Origin: Chimonanthus salicifolius
Lineage: Eukaryota; Streptophyta; Magnoliopsida; Laurales; Calycanthaceae
Direction: 5' to 3'
DNA length: 64,000 nucleotides
Assembly: GCA_013350335.1 (NCBI GenBank)
Contig: CM023540.1
Coordinates: forward strand, 60,302,962 to 60,366,961
Below, in pieces: positions 32,575-44,245 of the stretch. The translations under genes and the position numbers were made by a program. Each line of letters starts with the position of its first letter. Position 1 is the stretch's first letter. The notes beneath the pieces are model-generated. The model saw only the letters and a list, made by a program, of their open reading frames with translations. It had not been told where the DNA came from and did not search any database.

Positions 32575-33170
32575 TCACCCGTCCGCAGCCCATCCTGCGG
32601 AAGACAGAAACCCGTCCGCGGATGGCAGAAACTCGTCCTACACATTGTGACTCGTCTGCAGACAACACAACACATAAATTTGTTACTCGTCCACAGACGG
32701 TCGAAACCCGTCCCACGGACGATAGAAACCCGTCTGTAGACATTGATATCCGTCCGTAGACAACGCATAACCGAGGTCTGATACCCACTGTCCCATTCAT
32801 TATTCGTTACCCGTCCTAGGAACGATCCACATCGGTCCGCGGATGATAAAAACCCGTCCCGCGGACGGTAGACAACCGTCCCACAGAGAGTGTAACCCCT
32901 CCTAAGCCATCGAACCCGTCTGTAGATAGTATATAGTTCCTGACTGTTACCCGTCCTACATGCATATCTCCCATCTGCAAACAGCACCATGTTATGTTTA
33001 TCATTAGTCTGCAGACGGTCGAAGCCCGTCCGGCGGACGATAAAGACTCGTCCGCAGACGGTGATACCCGTTCGCAGAAGACTTTGTCTACTTATTTATC
33101 CGTCCGTTGAAAACCCATGTCTAGTTCATTATCCGTCCGCTGACGGTGATACCCGCCTGCCGACAGCGTC
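32575..33170. repeat. GACGG/CCGTC repeat cluster (left LTR)
   Basis: The longest version of the cluster: about 600 bp in which CCCGTC, CCGTCCGC, GCGGACGG and GCAGACGG recur every 15-30 bp, often paired as CCGTCCGC-GGACGG palindromes. Confidence 0.85.
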
Positions 33171-34293
33171 ATCCGAAATCAGTCCTCATTTTATTTGATG
33201 TTAGGCTTAACCCTTCCTCTTCAAATTTTTTTTTTTTCTTTTAAAACATTTTTAAAGATCATCCATATCCATTCCTTGGTTGTTGGTCCTCAACACCTAC
33301 CCATTCCTTGAATGGATACCGACTCTTTGATCATTCGATGATTTTGACCATTTATTCCAAAACATATTCCATTTTCAAATGGATATCCACCTTCATGGCT
33401 TGCAACAGTTTAGCCAATCTTTTCCGTCAATTATGGAACCCCATGGTTTCGGCCATTCTATAGCCGAAACCATGTTTCCCTTAGTTTTTTTTAAATATTA
33501 AACCCTCGTTAAACATTACATACCTTTCCCACGTCTCCTCAGTTTCCTTAGGTCAGATCTTGCTCCTCCGTCATTCTCCTTCCTTAGTCCTTGTTCTTCC
33601 TCCAAGTCCAGAGCCGAAAGTGTGTGTGAGAGAAAGAGAGATGAGAAGAGGTGATGCATCCTCTTGTTCCACCATGAGAATTCGGCCAACGATTATGAGA
33701 GAGGGAGAGAGATTGAGATGAAAAACTCCTAATGGAGGGTTCGGCCAAAGAGGTGTGGGTTGCGAGGGGGAGAGAGGGAGAAGATGAGATGAAAATCTCG
33801 AACTCTTTTGTCTAAAGGAGAGGATCGGCCCTAGGGTTTGGAGGGAGCCCTTTGTATCTTGCCCTAGCCTCCCAACCACCCTCTTTACATCTTGGTCTTT
33901 CCCATGTGTCCCTTGGTTAACCGAGGAGACACATAGCTTACACTTGGAGCCTTCACACACCAGGCCCCCCCCCCCCCCCCCCCCCTCTCTTCCATTCACA
34001 ACGATTTTGTCTAGGGTTTCCATGAGATGGAAACCCTCCATCTCCTCCTTTGACTCACCTAAGTCTCATCCACTTCCATGTGACTCACTTTTGAACTCAC
34101 TTCCCATTCACTCAATCTTGATTTGAACTCACCCATGCAACTCTTAACTCAAGACTTTGAATTTATTCCTTAATTAAATAATTCCTTAACTCAACTCACT
34201 TCACTTAACCCTCTTGAAATCACCCATGAACTCACCCATGGTTGACCAAGTCAACCATGGTAGCCGACCCTACATGTGACCTTAGACCACGCG

Positions 34294-34384
34294 CCACCTC
34301 ACTTGATGAGGTGGATTTGGGTCCCACTTGGCTATGCCACTTACATGTCACCTCATACACTTGCCACCTCACTTGATGAGGTGG
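34294..34384. repeat. Twin hairpins, left LTR
   Basis: CCACCTCA-CTTGA-TGAGGTGG at 34294-34314 and 34364-34384, identical in arms to the pairs in the other two Tekay LTRs. Confidence 0.85.
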
Positions 34385-34686
34385 ATCCCATGCCTTAGGT
34401 CTTAATTGGGTACATGACCCGATTAAATCAATTCCTTACCCATTTACCTTAAACATCAATTCATCTTGACCCATTGGGTTCCAATTGGGTATTTGACTCA
34501 ATTAACTACATTTACCCAATTAATTAGAATCAAACTCTATCCATGATCCGTTGGATCATAATTGGGCCATTGCCCCAATTCTTACCCATCTAACATTCAT
34601 TCCATCTATAAATCTTAAATTTATCAATTAAAATAGATAATATCCAATATAATAATGCATTGAAAATCTCGGATGTTAAAATATTA

Positions 34687-34695
34687 CCCTCTTTT
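34687..34695 (-). other. Tekay polypurine tract
   Basis: CCCTCTTTT on the plus strand reads AAAAGAGGG on the minus strand, six bases from the 3' LTR. Normal position for the plus-strand primer. Confidence 0.6.
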
Positions 34696-34759
34696 GAAAT
34701 TTTCGTCCAAAAAATCGAGCAACGTAGGGTTTCAAACAGTTATACAAAAAGCTCAGGAT

Positions 34760-34960
34760 GAGTTGGTCTCATTTCTGATTCAATTTCCTAGGTGGCTTCC
34801 TCATTACCATGTCAATCCCATACTACCTTGACGAACTAAATGACTCGGTTCTGTAACACCCTCTGTTCTTTCCCGATCACGCTGACTGGCCTTTCAACAT
34901 AGGTCACGTCGCTTTGCACATCAACATCTTGCACATTCAACACGTGCGAAGGATCGGGAT
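34760..34960 (-). pseudogene. Tekay chromodomain region
   Basis: After the integrase C-terminus (SSLHDVFHVFMLRKYNPDPS and VTYVERPVSVIGKE) the minus strand reads VLQNRVI, stop, FVKVVWD, stop, HGNEEAT, stop, EIESEM. This is the chromodomain order of Tekay-clade integrases, with aromatic and Trp positions falling at or near stops. In active elements this domain guides integration to heterochromatin. The stops occur at positions usually Gln, Arg and Trp and fit C-to-T or G-to-A change. Confidence 0.75.
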
Positions 34961-35289
34961 TGTATTTCCTCAACATAAAAACGTGAAATACATCGTGCAA
35001 AGATGACAACTATGGAGGAAGTGCCAATTGATAAGCCACCTCCCCCACCCTCTTTTGGATTGGAAACGGTCCCACAAATCTAGGTGACAGTTTCCCTTTC
35101 TTCCCAAATCGCATGTGTCCCTTTCGTGGTGAGACTTTCAAGAATACTAAGTCTCCCACTTCAAACTCAAGGAACCTCCTCCTCTTGTCAGCGTAGCTCT
35201 TCTGACAACTCTGTACAGTGAGTAGATGTTATCGTATTAACTTAATCTGTTCCGTTGTCTCTGCAACTAGCTCGGGTGTCCAATAAGTG

Positions 35290-36217
35290 CAGGCTCACCG
35301 GCCTCTGTCCAACACACTGGTGATCTACAGGGTCTACCATACAACGCCTACAATGGAGACATCTGGAGGCTTGCCTGGTAACTGTTGTTGTAAGAGAACT
35401 CAACCAGTGGTAAGTGGTCCTCCCATCAACCCTTGAAGTCTAACATACATGCTCTCAGCATATCCTCCAATGTTTGTATTGTTCTCTCTGACTGACCATC
35501 AGTCTGTGGATGGAAAGTTGTGCTAATCAGTAAATTTGTACCCATAGCCATATGCATGCTCTGCCACACCCTGCCAGTGAATCGGCCATCTCTGTCCGAC
35601 ACAATAGTCCTGGGGATACCATGTAGTCTGATGATATCCTTTATGTATCGTCATCCCAAAGTCTCAGATGAATCTATCATATTGATGGGAAGAAAGTGTA
35701 CAGATTTGGTCAATCGATCTACCACGACCCATATTGCATCGTCGCCCTTTGATGACCTTGGCAACCCTATCACAAAATCCATGGAAATATGTTCGCATTT
35801 CCACTCCGGCATTAGTAAGGGTTTGTGTAATCCTGATGGCTTCTGATGTTCAGTCTTAACTTACTGACAAGTTAGGCAGTGAGCAACAAAATCTGCCACA
35901 TCTCTTTTAAGTCCATGCCACCAATAGTGTCTCTTCAGATCATGATACATCTTGGTGCTACCTGAATGAATAGAGAGTTTGGTTTGGTATGTCACTATCA
36001 ATAACTCTCTTCTGTAGCTCTGAGGTACATATGTCCTGCCTCGAAACAACAGACCTTGTCCCGGTCGTAACTCCCATTCTGGTATAACCTCACCAGTAGA
36101 CATTTTAGCCCATATCTCTTCCACCTCCGGATCTGTCAGTCGTTCTTGTTCAATCTTGGAAACCATGTTGGACCGTACGATCAGATTATACATACTCCCA
36201 TGGTTCTTGATGTACAA
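35290..36217 (-). pseudogene. Tekay integrase
   Basis: The zinc-binding N-terminus is in the frame 35861-36217: SIHSGSTKMYHDLKRHYWW and CLTCQ give the HHCC pattern. A stop follows, then the core in one frame with stops: [13 protein letters not shown] and [12 protein letters not shown] (first Asp), TIVSDRDGRFTG (second Asp), FHPQTDGQSERTIQTLEDML (Glu). All three catalytic acids are readable. Several in-frame stops lie between 35290 and 35860. It would have inserted cDNA to make the 5-bp TSD. Confidence 0.85.
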
Positions 36218-36866
36218 ATTGAACTCTCAAATGGTATTCAGCATTTCCCATTCCTTCATAATCAAACTGGTCACTGTTGCATGTGACATGCGACTGAGGG
36301 TATCCGCCACTTTGTTCTCCTTGCCAGGATGATATCGAAGCGCAAACTCATAATCTTGCAGATATTTCATCCATCTGCGCTACCTCATGTTTAGTTCCTT
36401 CTGATCAAACAAATATTTCAAACTTTTGTGATCTGAAAACACCTCAAACTTCTAGCCATAAAGATAGTGTCTCCAGCTTTTGAAAGCGAAGACCACTGTG
36501 GCTAATTCCAGATCATGCATGGGATAGTGGCGTTCATGAATTTTTAACTGTCTTGAACCATAAGACTTTAAGTGAGAGAACACCCAAGTCTTTCTCCTGA
36601 AGCATCACAAAATACTTCATAGCCCTTGCCTCTTTCCGGCAAAATCAGGATAAGAGCAGTCTTAAGCCTTCTTCTTCAGTTCTTCGAATCTTCAGTTGCA
36701 TACATTAGACCATTCAAATTTGACTCCTTTCTGAGTGAGTCGGGTAAGTGGAGACGCAATCTTGGAGAAGTCCATAATAAACCTCCTATAATAACCTACC
36801 AATCCTAGAAAGCTGCGGATTTCGGTCACATTCCTTGGTGCTTTCCACTCTCTAACTGCCGCCACT
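36218..36866 (-). pseudogene. Tekay RNase H region (degenerate)
   Basis: Follows RT after a one-base frameshift at about 36890. [18 protein letters not shown] and [16 protein letters not shown] residues are readable, then a damaged stretch, then [30 protein letters not shown] and DYEFALRYHPGKENKVADTL. The first catalytic Asp segment appears deleted or scrambled near 36600-36640. Confidence 0.75.
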
Positions 36867-37832
36867 TTAGCCTGGTCTACGACTATTCCTTCCGCTGATA
36901 TGCCCTAAGAAGTTAACCTCAGAGAGCCAGAATTCGCACTTGTTTGCTTTGGGATACAATTGATTCTTCTTTAGGGTGTCCAGAACTATCCACAAATGTT
37001 TAGCATGCTCCTCCCGACTTTTAGAATAGATCAGGATGTCGTCAATGAATACAATTACAAATTTGTCCAAGTAAGGACGAAATATCATGTTCATTAGATC
37101 CATGAACACAGCTGGTGCATTGGTGAGTCCAAACGGCATAACCACACACTCATATAGTCCATACCGAGTTCTGAAAGCTGTTTTCTCTATGTCTTCATCC
37201 CTGACCCGGATTTGATGGTAGCCTGACATCAGATCAATCTTGGAGAAGTGACTGGAACCCCTGAGTTGATCGAATAGATCATCAATCCTAGGTAGAGGGT
37301 ACATGTTTCTGACGGTCAGCTGATTCAACTTCCGATAATCTACACACGTTCGAAGCGTACCATCCTTCTTCATTACAAATAATACCGGTGCTCCCCAAGA
37401 TGATGTGTTGTTCCGGATGCATCCTTGTCTGAGCAGTTCATCAATTTGTTTCTTTAGCTCTGACATCTCAGCTGGGGCCATCCGATAATGCGGCAATGAC
37501 ATTGGAGTAGTGCCAGGATACAACTTGATCTCAAAATCAATCTCCCTCTTTGGTGGCAAACCAGGGAGATCTGTCATGAATAACTCTGCGTAGTCTTTCA
37601 CTACCGTAGATAGTTCAGCCACCGGTGCCTTGTCTAGTCTGATGTTGTTCAATACAAGGTGGTTCAATTCTTCATGTAGTCTCCTGGTCATAGGGATGCT
37701 CTGCTTGTCAGCATGTACCACATATTGCTTTCCCTCGGGTGACCAAAATATCACCCTGCGGAGATGGCAGTCAATGCTGGCCTGCAAGTTAGCCAACCAA
37801 TCCATGCCAAAAATGGTGTCATACTCAGTCAT
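36867..37832 (-). pseudogene. Tekay reverse transcriptase
   Basis: A 321-residue open frame, the longest piece of the polyprotein. It reads [18 protein letters not shown] (protease-RT junction), [89 protein letters not shown], the catalytic [14 protein letters not shown] and [17 protein letters not shown] at the active site is usual for this clade. It loses frame after NFLGHIS. The frame is continuous with protease apart from a stop at about 37870. Confidence 0.9.
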
Positions 37833-37865
37833 CTCGAGTACCAGATAATTGAACTCAAATCTGAA

Positions 37866-38060
37866 TCAAGCAAGTTCAGTGTTTACCACTATGCATAAAA
37901 GTCCCAGTGATGTGTCTCCAATGGGGGATACAATAATAAGTGTGGTGGACAATTGTTGTACTAAAGTGCCAGTAGCAGATATAAATGCAGCAGATACAAA
38001 GGAGTGGGATGCTCCGGAATCAAATAATGCAAAAGAATAGGAACTACCAACTACTGCCAT
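37866..38060 (-). pseudogene. Tekay aspartic protease fragment
   Basis: LFDSGASHSFVSAAFI contains the DSGA active-site signature of retroviral-type protease. A TGA after NTELA separates it from RT in the same frame. It would cleave the gag-pol polyprotein. Confidence 0.85.
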
Positions 38061-38199
38061 GCCTTAAATCACTGAGTGATCCACCGTCTCTGGATGAGGG
38101 GCCAAAGTATACAGTCGTCCAGATCCTATCGGGTTAGGTACCCGTCCTGTTTGGTTATATTCCCTAGAGACTTGTGAATGAGCTGGTCGAGCTGGAGGA

Positions 38200-39197
38200 C
38201 AAAATGAACCCCTGGAGTGAGAAGGTCTACTGTTCTGCGAACACTCCCTCTTGAAATGGCCCTGCTGGCCACACTAAAAACAGGTGCTCACACCTCGAGG
38301 GACTTGAGAGATGGATACTGATGTGGAGGGCTGATTGGGACGAAAGTCTCCGTTGACCCAGTAGAAGGTGATGGTTTCCCAAAGTTGGGTCGGAATCTCT
38401 TGTTTGGGCGAAAAGCACTTCCCCCGCTTTGGCCTCGGCGGTTATCCACAAACCAAACTATTTCTGTCATCTCTTGCTCAGCTATGGTAGCTCGACTGAC
38501 CACTTCCGCCAATGTAGGTGACTTGAAGATAGTCACTTTGACCCTGATGCTTGGTCGAACCACTCAAAGTTACGAGTCTTCCTTATTCTATGTCCACCAT
38601 GTATAAAACATAAGATGATAGGCAGAGAAACTCCTGATGATACTAAGCCACAGTCATGGTGCCCTGCATCAAAGATATGAACGTTTGTGTATAGCGCTTC
38701 TTCTCCTCTTCTAGAAAGTAATGATCTAGGAACATTGTAGAGAACTGGTCCCATGTCATCTTAGTCATTTCCCCTGTTGGAATCTGTGCTCGTTGTCTCT
38801 CAATCACTTCCCACCACTTGCCGGCATCATCGATCAACTGCGAAGTAGCCAACAGTATTCTATCTTCATTGCTGGTGATCTTCAGTAACGTCAAAATCTT
38901 GGTGATGTTCCTCAGCCAATTCTCCGCTCCGGCAGGCCCTTCTTTCCCTTTGAAGTGAGGGGGACGCTGCTGTTGGAAGTCTCTAACCATGCTTCGATCA
39001 TGTGCCTCATTGGTGGTCGTACTTCCATTGCCGTTCATATGTAGCTGTAGAAGGGAAGTGACCACAACCTGTACTAAGTTCTACAGCTCGGGAGGTACCA
39101 CAGGAATATTCACGCTATTCTGTTCCTCTTCTTGGTGTGGTTGCTGCACCTCTTCCTCCACATACGGGCTTTGACGAGTTATTCTTCTTGGAGGCAT
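38200..39197 (-). pseudogene. Tekay gag
   Basis: Starts at the ATG at 39197 (MPPRRITRQSPYVEEE); a TAG follows after about 38 codons. The capsid-like core lies in 38643-39065: PPHFKGKEGPAGAENWLRNI, KWWEVIERQRAQ and TWDQFSTMFLDHYF, the PF03732 retrotransposon gag pattern. 38288-38563 continues in another frame with a basic, Arg/Phe/Pro-rich linker. A CCHC zinc knuckle lies at about 38235-38280 but has a TAG just before its second Cys. Upstream of protease. Stops and at least one frameshift disable it. Confidence 0.85.
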
Positions 39198-39618
39198 TTT
39201 TCCTAAGTCATTGGAACATCATTTGACTTAGCTTTCTCGTAAAGTTTTGTGTTTACATAGTTTGGGGAATTGTTAAATAAACATCTTGTATTTTTCGTTT
39301 TTGGAGAAACTTCCTATGTATCTAGTATTGTTTCTCAATTTGGGGAAATCCTGATGTTTTCTTTTTTCGGGGAAATATGTCTTATTTTGCTATGTTTGAT
39401 AAATCCATTTTTATAGTGATTGTCATTCCCTTGCTATCATTCTTTTTTCGTCAAGTGTTGCTCTCAGATTGAATGCTTCAGTTTGAGTCTTAACAAAGTA
39501 AATTAATCCGGCCCCCGTGCAGCGAACTCCGAAAAGTCGGTCAGTTGGGATTCTTATCTTGTCAAGGAGACATGATACCATCTTAATCTTACTTTGAAAA
39601 ATTCATACTTCCGGTTTT

Positions 39619-39630
39619 GCTCTGATACCA
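39619..39630 (-). other. Tekay primer-binding site (tRNA-iMet)
   Basis: GCTCTGATACCA on the plus strand is a perfect TGGTATCAGAGC on the minus strand, two bases from the 5' LTR. Confidence 0.9.
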
Positions 39631-39632
39631 AC

Positions 39633-41071
39633 TATAACGCCCCGCCCTTTTTCACTCGCCGAAAATCAGAGTCTATTTTTTCTTTTTTGAGAAATAAAGA
39701 GTGAGAGAGAGCGGGACGCCACGACGTGAGCTAAGTTCGAGCTTCCAAAGCCCGGCCCTTAACTAGCCAACCATACGTGTGCGTGGACCGAGTCCACTAA
39801 AACAGTTCACACGCATTAAGTCTATACTTGCGGAATAAACGTAAAGCGGAATTAATATAAGACGAGAGTTACTATTCCTATCCATTTTTAAGCAAGGAAG
39901 TCCATCACATAAATTAACTTAAGTTCAAATGTCCAAAAATATAACAAAACCATAGCAAGATAGTTCTAAGTTATTACAGTCCCAAAATACGAATAACTCA
40001 AACTACATTGTCTGAAATAAAACTTAAATAAAGTAAGTCTAAATTATCGAAGCTCCTAAGCTTGGTTCCTTTCGCGTCCATCGTTCCATCCATTCCCTAT
40101 ATCATCATCTAAGGTAGAAGTAAGGCGTTAGTCAACGCACCAAGTAGGTATTCCGAGTAGGGTCAAACACATGGGATTAGTATAAAAATCGGAATAGATA
40201 CATAATATCAAATCATGCTAAAACAATGCCATGCTATGGGTGTCATATGCCATGATTTCCCACCCATCAACCATATCTCAAAAATACATAGATAATCCTC
40301 TTGATGAACAAGCCAAGGTATTCATTGTCATGACTCCCCTCGTATGCCTTATCGGTCACACCAAACGGAGCGTGGACTCCTCTTTTATTTCAAACATCAT
40401 ATACATTTCTCAATCGGAATCAGTGCGGATCCCTCCCCACGTTTGTTTATCGGATACCCCAAATGGAGCATGGACTCCTCTCATATGTTCCCTCCCATGC
40501 CTTGCATGAGATGTGAGTGTAACATGCTATTTCACATTAAGTTACATAATAGCCTTGAAATCCATTCTTAGAACATAAGCATTTTGATACCAAAACTAAA
40601 TCATCAATCATGGAAATAAAAATCATTGCATGTACATAATCCAAGTGTTTCAACAAGATAGGAATCCTACCCACGTCCAAGTATTGTATCCTTGCGTTTT
40701 CGTCAAAACCGATCACCGATGACGTCAAAGCTGATCGTACACCCATTTGTGAAATCCCATTACCTTAAATTAATTCCATCATATAAAATAGTTAAATTAA
40801 TTATTTAATTAATTTAAATCATACCTTACATTCTTCCATTTAGACTTAAATCATTTGGAAAAGGAAAATCATCATAGAAAACTTCACTTTTAAAAATCAG
40901 TCGGTCAGCCGTCCGCAGCCGATCCTGCAGACGACAGAAACCCGTCCTACAGACTATGACCCATCTGCAGACAACACAACACATAAGTCTGTTATCCGTC
41001 CGCCGACAATCGAAACCCGTCTCGCGGACGATAGAAACCCGTCTGCAGACGGTGATGTCCATCCATGTGTG
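39633..41071 (-). mobile_element. Tekay 5' LTR, segment 1
   Basis: Plus strand TATAACGCCCCGCCC (one change from TGTAACG) then collinear with 31378-32760. It breaks at about 41071 inside the GACGG cluster, where a related LTR is inserted. Confidence 0.85.
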
Positions 41072-42093
41072 CATGGACCAAGTCCACGAAAATGGTTCAC
41101 ACATAGCAATATCAACTTGTGGAATAAAAATCATAACCTGCAGAATCATAACATCAATTTGTGGAATTATAATAGAACCAGGTTCTATTCCATTTAGATA
41201 GCAAAGTACGTTAAGTCCTTATCCATAATTAAACTATCATAATTATCCAATAAATCATCCAACCATCTAAGTTATTACATTCCGAAATCTAGATACTCAA
41301 ATATAAGTCCATGAATAACTTTTATTAAAAACAATAAACTAATTCATCCAACCTCCTATGCCTGGCCCGTCTTGCGTTCCTCGTTCCCCTGATTTCCTGT
41401 ATCATCAACTAGGGTAGAAGTAGGGCGTTAGAACAATGCGCCCAGTAGATATTCCAATTACAGCTAACACATGGTTTGTACAAAACATATATAATAATAT
41501 TGTAATGTCAAAACCATATAAATCCATGCCATGCAATGATGACAAATGCAATGAGTTCCACCCATCACATGTACAAAAATGTACCCACCACATAGGTCTT
41601 CCGGACGCCCCAGCGGAGTGTGGACCCTCCAGTTTCTTCCTGATGGAAAAGCACATCTAGGTACACCACATAGGTTTTTCGGACGCCCTGACGGAGTGTG
41701 GACCCTCCGGTTACCAAATCCTTCACCCCATGCCATGCATGAGATGCCAATGAAACACATGTTATTTTATAACATAAACATAGCGTTGAAAATCATATTT
41801 AAAACACATGTTATTTCCTCATATAAAGATAGCATTTAAAATCACAATTTAAATCATATCCTTTGCAGCATAAATTCATCAAAAATAAGATAAGGCACAA
41901 TGTACATAAACCCATGGTTTCAAAGAGGTGGAATCCTACCAAAGACCGCTAAAGTGTGCTTGCGTCCTTCGTCCGGTAACCGCTCACGATCGTAAACACC
42001 TTGTGAGGCCTCGTTACCTTATAATATGAAAATTAATCAATACCAAGTCCCACTTGATTTTCAAAGTTCTAAGTCCATAAATAAAACCCCATG

Positions 42094-43412
42094 GGGTTCG
42101 GCCATACACCATGGCCGAACCCATGGCTTAGCATTTTCACACCTATTTATGAAAATGCCATTGTTCCCCTATTTCATTTAAATCTTCCATAATTAGACCA
42201 TATAAATTTCCTTAACCAAACAAGTCCATCAAACACAACTCATGGGGTTCGGCCATACACCATGGCCGAACCCATGATCCTCTACTTTGGTTTGTAATTA
42301 CCATTTTGCCACTGATCTAAACCTTAGTCACTTTCCTTGCTCAGGTTCTAAAATAATGCACACTTCTTGAATCCAATCACATAGTCCAATAATTAAATCA
42401 TGGGGTTCGGCCATACACCATGGCCGAACCCAATGTCCAATATTCTCACATATTTACAAAAATGCCATTCATGGCTAACTTTCCATTTTAATCAATTAAA
42501 GTCATAATACAATTGGTGGGGTTCGGCCATACATCATGGCCGAACCTCACACTTCTTTTCCATTCTTTCAATCCAATAATCAAACATAGCCACCTTTTCA
42601 AACCATAGCTTTATTTACTAAAAGCACCAAACCAATTCCATGGGGTTCGGCCATACCCATGGCCGAACCCTATGGTTTCCAAAATCCTCATTTAGAAAGT
42701 CCATAATTAGGTAGCTTCTAATTTTAGCAACCTCCTTCCATAAATGGAAGCTTTCTAAATTTAGCAAACACCTTCCCTAATTTGAAACTTTCTAAATTTA
42801 GCAAACACCTTCCAAAATTGGAATCTTTCTAAATTTAGCAAACACCTTCCATAATTGGATGCTTTCCAATTTTAGCAACCCCTTTCCTTAATTAGAAGGT
42901 TTCCTATTTTAATCTCCATACCAAAACTACCCCATGGGGTTCGGCCATACACCATGGCCGAACCCTATGGTTCATGATCTTTGACAATTAGTTTAGATCC
43001 ATTAAAATCAATCATCAATCCATAAAATATTTGGTGGGGTTCGGCAACACACCATGGCCGAACCTCACTCCTTTCTTTTCATTACTTTTGATCAAATCAA
43101 CTTAGCCATAATGCAATCATGGTTCGGCCATGCCATGGCCGACCCACATCCCTATCCATATCTCCATTAATCAATCATGGATCTTCCATTTAATCCCTTC
43201 AAAATTTCATATCATTATCACCAATTACTTATTTAAGAATCTCCATGGTTAAATTTTGTTAAAAACCAATAAATAAATCAAATCTTTCCATGGGGTTCGG
43301 CCATGCACTATGACCGAACCCTATGGTTCTATTTCTCCATTTAAGATCATCAAATCATCATCCAAACTTCTTCCATGGGGTTCGGCCAAACACCATGGCC
43401 GAACCCTATGGT
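42094..43412. repeat. Array of ten GGTTCGGCCAT...ATGGCCGAACC palindromes
   Basis: Ten hairpin words at about 42094, 42245, 42404, 42518, 42642, 42935, 43034, 43122, 43290 and 43376, spaced about 85-290 bp. Each has arms of 8-13 bp (GGGGTTCGGCCAT / ATGGCCGAACCCC) and a loop of 2-6 nt, mostly ACACC. Spacer sequences differ from one another. Confidence 0.9.
42718..42905. repeat. Tandem repeat of about 38-45 bp, 5 units
   Basis: Units of TTTAGCAAACACCTTCC then A/T-rich then CTTTCTAAA; the first and last are more diverged. It lies between two palindromes of the array. Confidence 0.8.
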
Positions 43413-44245
43413 TCTTTGGTTTCATAAATAAAATTATTCAATCAATATACTAACCTCTTTCCGATTGATTTCTTGCTCTTCTAATCTTTCTCCCTTCTTC
43501 TTAATTTTTCTCCAACCAAGAACCCTTCTTGTTGCTGCCTTTTCTTCTCTTGCTCTTTGCCGTGTGAGAGATTGAGAGAGATAGGGAGGGTTCGAATATG
43601 GGGTTGTAAAAACCGTGCAACCTCGTGGGTCTCTCCTTTTATTAAGTTCTCCTTAGTCCCATATTTAGAAGGCACTTAAAGTAAACATTGTCCCCCTTAG
43701 GCCATGCACCCTTGTGTTTCTATCTTAAAATTGGAGTGGCCGACCTCCCCTCCTTAATTTAAAACCTCCTTAATTCCAACCATAGAAAGTTCTTAAGATA
43801 ATCACCCCCTCCTTTGGCCATGCGCCCCTTGTAGTATTTTTAGTCATTGCCTTATATGGCAATGCCGTGATGCCTCATTGCTTAGATTAGCAATTGCCGA
43901 CCTTGGATTCCTATTTTTAGTAGTGTCCCACTCGGCCATAAGATCTCTATTTAGAATAGGGTATGCGCATATCATTGATCATAATCTAAGTAATCTTTTA
44001 ATTTAATTTAAGACAATATGCATTCCCTTTTAAAAAATCACACGCGCATAATATAGATATTAATATCTCCATACACGGCCTTGTACAATCTTATTTAATT
44101 TTTGATAAAACCAATACCACAATTTAATTGGGTCCTAATTGGGTCATGGCCCAATTCCTTATCCATATAAGATCCAATCTAAAATTCACAAGAAAAATGG
44201 ATAACTTTCATATAAAATAATAATTTGAAAATCCTAGGTATTACA

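Larger units (their letters stand above)
31378..34680 (-). mobile_element. Tekay 3' LTR (left in window)
   Basis: 3,303 bp; plus strand begins TGTAACGCCCCGCCC and ends GGATGTTAAA (expected GGATGTTACA). The region carries a GACGG cluster, a TTTCGGCC hairpin (33440-33474), one unit of the 53-bp hairpin sequence, a C21 tract (33965-33985) and twin GAGGTGG hairpins. Open frames at 32517-32990 and 33571-34041 are repeat-driven. Confidence 0.9.
41072..44245 (-). mobile_element. Nested LTR of a related gypsy family (3'-truncated)
   Basis: On the minus strand it begins TGTAATACCTAGG (plus ...CCTAGGTATTACA at 44245). It carries 'AGGTCTTCCGGACGCCCC' and 'TAGGGCGTTAGAACAATGCG' blocks shared with the LTRs at 45165 and 60536. 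Its far end lacks about 130 bp of the expected LTR terminus and no TSD is visible, so deletion followed insertion. No coding sequence. Confidence 0.75.

Noticed and set aside
32517..33004. ORFs rich in Arg, Val and Thr on the minus strand
   Set aside because: They are translations of the GACGG/CCGTC cluster in an LTR.
33571..34041. 156-codon minus-strand ORF (also 44722-45018)
   Set aside because: It lies in the LTR, includes a poly-Gly run from the C tract, and is not preserved as a frame between LTR copies.
42094..43412. CRISPR-like array of palindromic repeats with variable spacers
   Set aside because: Spacers vary from 85 to 290 bp, repeats are only partly identical, no cas genes, and the array lies within a plant LTR.
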